Part shown: positions 60,696 to 64,000 of the stretch, in pieces
Layout: the number at the start of each line of letters is the position of its first letter
How positions within the stretch are numbered: the stretch's first letter is position 1
Origin: Halococcus thailandensis JCM 13552
GTDB lineage: Archaea; Halobacteriota; Halobacteria; Halobacteriales; Halococcaceae
Length of the DNA: 64,000 nt
NCBI RefSeq assembly: GCF_000336715.1
Contig: NZ_AOMF01000165.1
Location: 69,125-133,124 of the forward strand
Direction of reading: 5' to 3'
Program-made: the position numbers and the translations under genes
The notes under the pieces: model-generated
The model's database searches: none
What the model saw: the letters and a program-made list of their open reading frames with translations, nothing else
Told to the model about the DNA's origin: nothing

Positions 60696-62150
60696 ATGCC
60701 AGAGGTTCCGTTCGCGTCGGCAGCAGGGCTCGCGGAGGAGATCAGGGCCGGCCAGCGCTCGCCGGTCGCCGTCGTCGACGCCTATCTCGATCGTATCGTC
60801 GAGCGCAACGACGTGACCAACGCCTACGTCACGATCATCGAAGAGGAGGCTCGCGAGCGCGCCAGAGAGATCGAGGCGGCGATCGACCGCGGCGAGGATC
60901 CCGGGCCGCTCGCGGGCGTGCCGATCGCGCTCAAGGACCTGTTCGGGTTCAAGGCGGGCGTGCCGGCGACGATGGGCTCGGCGGCGGTCGGCGAGTTCGT
61001 CCCCGACGAGAGCGCGGTCGTCACCGAACGGCTCGAACGCGCCGGAGCGATCGTGCTCGGCACGACGAACGCGCCCGAGTTCGGGCACAAACTCGTCACC
61101 GAGAACCCGCTGCACGGCCGGACGGGGACGCCGTTCGATCCCGAGCGAACCTCCGGAGGATCGTCGGGCGGGAGCGCGGCGGCGGTGGCCGACGGGCTGG
61201 CGGCGTTCGCGCAGGGCTCCGACACCGGCGGCTCGATCCGGGTTCCGGCCGCCAACTGCGGCATCTACGGCATCAAGCCCTCCTTCGGTCGGGTACCGAA
61301 CGCGCTCAGACCGGACGCCTTCGGCATGGCGACACCGTTTTCGAGCAGCGGTCCGCTCGCGCGCACGGTCGAGGACGCCGCGATCGCACTCGACGTGCTC
61401 TCGGGACCGCACCCGAGCGATCCGTACAGCCTGCCCGCGCCCACGACCAACTATCGCGCGGCAATCGACCGATCGACCGACGATCTCTCCGTGGCGTACA
61501 GCCCCGACCTCGGACTGTTCGACGTCGCCGAGCGCGTCCGGGAGGAACTCGACGAGGCGGTGGGCGATCTCGCGGGCGTCGTCGGGGACGTCGAACGGAC
61601 CGATCCACCCTACGAGGGCACGCTGTCGGAACTCAGATACGCGTTCACGCAGCAGACCACGGTACTGTTCGCCGCGCTCGTTGACGGGCTCGAAGCCGAG
61701 GGACGGATCGGGGAGGGCGACCGCGAACAGCTCATGTCCTCGACGGCGACGCTGGTTTCCATCGGCGAGGATTCGGACGCACTCGGTTACAAGCAGGCCG
61801 AACGACCGCGAACTGCCTTCTACGACGCCGTCGAGTCGATCTTCGCGGAGCACGACCTGCTCGTCAGCGCGACCACCGCGGTCCCACCGTTCGAGCACGG
61901 CCGTGACGGACCCAGCGAGATCGACGGCGAGTCGGTCGCCAATCCTGTCGTCGACTGGTGTCTCACGTGGCCGTTCAATCTCACGGGCCACCCGGTCGCG
62001 TCGATTCCGGCGGGGTTCGTCGACGGGCTGCCGGTCGGCCTCCAGATCGTCGGCCGTCGCCACGCCGAGGGGACGGTGCTCGCCGCGAGCGCCGCGCTCG
62101 AACGCGTGCGCCCCTGGCAGGACGCCTACCCACCGGGCGAGGGAAGTTAG
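60696..62150 (+). CDS. Amidase (amidase-signature family)
   Basis: 484 residues. The Ser-cis-Ser-Lys triad is visible: Lys80 in IALKDLFG, the cis-Ser in SGGSSGGSAA (~156-157) and the nucleophile Ser180 in GSDTGGSIR. It hydrolyses an amide; no GatB/GatC partners are adjacent, so it is probably a stand-alone amidase rather than GatA. Its TAG shares TTAG with the stop of the convergent presenilin-like gene. Confidence 0.9.
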   Translation: MPEVPFASAAGLAEEIRAGQRSPVAVVDAYLDRIVERNDVTNAYVTIIEEEARERAREIEAAIDRGEDPGPLAGVPIALKDLFGFKAGVPATMGSAAVGEFVPDESAVVTERLERAGAIVLGTTNAPEFGHKLVTENPLHGRTGTPFDPERTSGGSSGGSAAAVADGLAAFAQGSDTGGSIRVPAANCGIYGIKPSFGRVPNALRPDAFGMATPFSSSGPLARTVEDAAIALDVLSGPHPSDPYSLPAPTTNYRAAIDRSTDDLSVAYSPDLGLFDVAERVREELDEAVGDLAGVVGDVERTDPPYEGTLSELRYAFTQQTTVLFAALVDGLEAEGRIGEGDREQLMSSTATLVSIGEDSDALGYKQAERPRTAFYDAVESIFAEHDLLVSATTAVPPFEHGRDGPSEIDGESVANPVVDWCLTWPFNLTGHPVASIPAGFVDGLPVGLQIVGRRHAEGTVLAASAALERVRPWQDAYPPGEGS

Positions 62151-63157
62151 AGATACGGGCCGAGACCGAGCGCGCGGACGATCGGGATCCCGGAGAGTAG
62201 TGCGCCGACGAGATAGCCACCGATCGCGCCGCCGTTCAGCAGTGGTAGGCCGGCGTGTGCGCGCCCTTTCATGACGAGCCAGAGCAGGACGACCAGCCCA
62301 CAGACCGTGCCGATCATCGCCGTGAGCGCCGGCAGCGAGAGGGCGAAACCCGCGACCAGGGGTTCGGCGGGTGAGAAGACGGCAGCACTCGCGACCAGCA
62401 CGGCCGGCATCACCGCATCGCCGAGGCCGACGAAGAAGACGTCGCGATCGTCGGCGTCCGGGCGGTCGGCGCTCGTCTCCTCGGTGTCGCCGCCATCGGC
62501 CTCGACCGACTCCCGTTCGTCCCCGCTGTCGGTCGCTGGCGCGTCGTCGAGAAACGAGTAGGAAAGCGTGAGCGGGATCACCAGCACGACGGGGAGTTTG
62601 AGGTCGAGCACGCCGTCGGCGAGCGCGAGCATGTGCTCGGTGCCGTAGACAGAGATCGCGTCGTAGACCGCGAGAACTGTGAGCAAAACGATCGCCGGCA
62701 GGAGGCCGAAGCTGATGCCGAAGATGCCCGCTGCGCCCGCACCCATGACGACGCCCGCGGCGTCGATGACGTACCATTCGGGATAGAGCAGCAGGGCGAG
62801 TGCGAGGAAAATGGCCGGGCCGATCGCGAGCGGGTTGATCGCGACACCACCCACGACGATCGAGAGCGGTGGGGCGAGAACCGAGAAGACGTACAGGGAG
62901 ATGAGTCCACTTGAGACGATGACGAACCCGCGCAGCAGCCAGTCGACGCCGAACTTGATGACCGCGAGCATCGCCGCCGTCGCGACGAGGATCGCGCCGA
63001 TGTAGGCGATGCTGTTGGTCGGGTTCGACGGGTTCTCGACGGCGCGATAGCCCGCGCTCTCGAAGGGGCCGGCGAGCGCGACCGCGCCCGCCTGAACGAG
63101 GAGAAAGATGACGACCGTGGCCCCGCCGGCCACGATCGCCCGCGTGCGCTGGTGCAT
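62147..63157 (-). CDS. Presenilin-like intramembrane aspartyl protease
   Basis: 336 residues, about nine membrane helices. Catalytic motifs: YD in LAVYDAIS (Asp166) and GxGD in FVGLGDAVMP (Asp247). The C-terminal PAL motif position reads PLL in AGLPLLNGG (~304-310). A ~40-residue acidic loop (~205-240) separates the two catalytic halves. Family A22 signal-peptide-peptidase homologues cleave within membrane helices. Start ATG 63157; longer frame rejected as non-conserved. Confidence 0.86.
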   Translation of the reverse strand: MHQRTRAIVAGGATVVIFLLVQAGAVALAGPFESAGYRAVENPSNPTNSIAYIGAILVATAAMLAVIKFGVDWLLRGFVIVSSGLISLYVFSVLAPPLSIVVGGVAINPLAIGPAIFLALALLLYPEWYVIDAAGVVMGAGAAGIFGISFGLLPAIVLLTVLAVYDAISVYGTEHMLALADGVLDLKLPVVLVIPLTLSYSFLDDAPATDSGDERESVEADGGDTEETSADRPDADDRDVFFVGLGDAVMPAVLVASAAVFSPAEPLVAGFALSLPALTAMIGTVCGLVVLLWLVMKGRAHAGLPLLNGGAIGGYLVGALLSGIPIVRALGLGPYL

Positions 63158-63252
63158 ACCCCACGAACCCCGGGCGCGACCTTCGGGGTTTCGTTGTGTC
63201 GGCGAAGGCGAAGAGTTAGGCGTCGGCAGCCCTCTCATCGTACGAGGGTCGC

Positions 63253-64000
63253 ATGAATCTCCGTTCGTCGCGCCCGGTCGTCGTCCTGCGGGCGATGATC
63301 GCCGAAACGACCGAGAACCACCTCACGTTCATGGCGGGGAGCCTGGCGTTCTACGCCTTCCTCTCGTTGATTCCACTCTTCATTCTGGCCTTCATCACCG
63401 CCTCGGTCGTCGGCGGCGAGGCGTTCGCCAGGGAGGTCACGGGGCTGCTCGAATCGACGCTCACCGACAGCGCGCGCGAGGTGCTTTCGGACGTGCTCAC
63501 CGATCCGTCCGGCCAGACCGGGGCCTCGGCGCTCGGCCTCGTCACGCTGCTGTGGAGCGCGCTCAAGCTCTTTCGCGGGCTCGACATCGCCTTCGACGCG
63601 GTCTACGGGATCGGCGAGGCGAAATCGCTTCTCAAACAGCTCCGGGACGCGATCGTCGTGCTCGTCGCCGTCGGGCTGGCGATTGGCACCGTCGTGCTCG
63701 TCGGCGGCGTGCTCGCGGTCGTCCCAATTCTGCCGACCGTCGAGCGATTCGGCACGCTCCTGGTGCTCGTCGGCCTCTCCGTGACCTTCCTGCCGCTCTA
63801 CTACTTCGTTCCCGACGTCGACGTCTCGGTACGCGAGGTCGTTCCCGGGACCGTCGTCGCCGCGCTCGGCTGGGCGCTCACGGAGTTCGTCTTCCAGTTC
63901 TACGTCGCCTACGCGGGCCGCTACGCCGCCTACGGCATCGTCGGCGGCGTCCTGCTGGTGCTCATCTGGCTCTACTACAGCTGCGTCGTCCTCCTGTTCG
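63253..64000 (+). CDS. YihY/BrkB family membrane protein, 3' partial
   Basis: At least 249 residues; the frame is open to the window end. MNLRSSRPVVVLRAMIAE, LTFMAGSLAFYAFLSLIPLFI and VTLLWSALKLFRGLDIAFDAVYGI are diagnostic of the YihY/virulence factor BrkB family (UPF0761). Several membrane helices are present. Function unclear; formerly called ribonuclease BN in error. It is divergent from the presenilin-like gene with 95 bases between starts. Confidence 0.85.
   Translation, partial: MNLRSSRPVVVLRAMIAETTENHLTFMAGSLAFYAFLSLIPLFILAFITASVVGGEAFAREVTGLLESTLTDSAREVLSDVLTDPSGQTGASALGLVTLLWSALKLFRGLDIAFDAVYGIGEAKSLLKQLRDAIVVLVAVGLAIGTVVLVGGVLAVVPILPTVERFGTLLVLVGLSVTFLPLYYFVPDVDVSVREVVPGTVVAALGWALTEFVFQFYVAYAGRYAAYGIVGGVLLVLIWLYYSCVVLLF

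Noticed and set aside
60696-62150. GatA subunit of the tRNA amidotransferase
   Set aside because: The amidase motifs fit, but neither gatB nor gatC is adjacent, so a general amidase is the safer call.
60669-63164. An 831-codon minus-strand frame
   Set aside because: It is antisense to the amidase and out of frame with the presenilin-like gene, both with full catalytic motifs.
1-64000. CRISPR arrays, tRNA, rRNA or intact transposase genes
   Set aside because: I looked for regularly spaced repeats, tRNA-like cloverleaf sequences and transposase motifs (DDE, HUH) and saw none that hold up. A covariance-model tRNA scan was not possible here.

Overview
The window is a gene-dense chromosomal segment of a haloarchaeon (class Halobacteria). 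The evidence is a high-GC sequence, very acidic proteins, AT-rich TATA boxes 24-30 bases upstream of start codons (leaderless transcripts), and archaeal marker genes: FtsZ1, SecE, Spt5, D-aminoacyl-tRNA deacylase, FEN1, GHMP-type shikimate kinase and a presenilin-type protease. It contains a PGF-CTERM surface protein and haloarchaea-restricted families such as DUF5788, DUF5796, DUF7344 and amphi-Trp. The genus cannot be fixed from this sequence alone. I found no rRNA, tRNA, CRISPR array or intact transposase.

Layout. 1-11400: housekeeping and stress genes: an MBL hydrolase (cut by the window edge), OsmC, a Rieske fusion protein, Nudix hydrolase, rhodanese, DUF5788-PolX, creatininase-family and class V aminotransferase genes, an XPB-like helicase, a VOC protein and a CBS-domain protein. 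11500-21330: a CoA-thioester catabolic neighbourhood: enoyl-CoA hydratase-like, beta-keto acid cleavage enzyme (BKACE), a dienoyl-CoA-reductase-like SDR, acyl-CoA carboxylase carboxyltransferase, acyl-CoA ligase, acyl-CoA dehydrogenase and a gamma-carbonic-anhydrase-like protein. 21330-31016: mixed metabolism and envelope genes, then secE-spt5, ftsZ1, dtdA and a Ca2+/Na+ antiporter. 31082-39003: an aromatic (shikimate/chorismate) region with aroE, a TrpE/PabB-TrpG/PabA-PabC-like operon, GHMP shikimate kinase and chorismate mutase, interleaved with small haloarchaeal families. 39069-43488: a minimal FAD protein, an EamA transporter, a cytochrome P450 divergent from an HTH_10 regulator, and a VTT/DedA-like membrane protein.

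43627-51873 is the most unusual part. It is an AT-richer island on the minus strand with a membrane winged-helix protein (DUF7344-like), a small exported DUF1102-like protein, an enlarged SipW-like signal peptidase and a DUF5305-like membrane protein in one run. Upstream lie two large exported proteins carrying DUF7282-like modules. Two of the exported proteins share almost the same unusual signal sequence. The layout resembles the bacterial tasA-sipW fibre locus and is the best candidate here for a poorly described surface system.

51874-64000: a coupled pair of PH-domain membrane proteins, nitroreductase, FumC-BolA-FEN1, acetyltransferase, methyltransferase, small membrane proteins, an ornithine-cyclodeaminase-family enzyme, an amidase, a presenilin-like protease and the start of a YihY/BrkB protein that runs off the end. 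Genes are tightly packed, with many ATGA/TGATG overlaps within operons and several convergent pairs whose stop codons overlap or abut.
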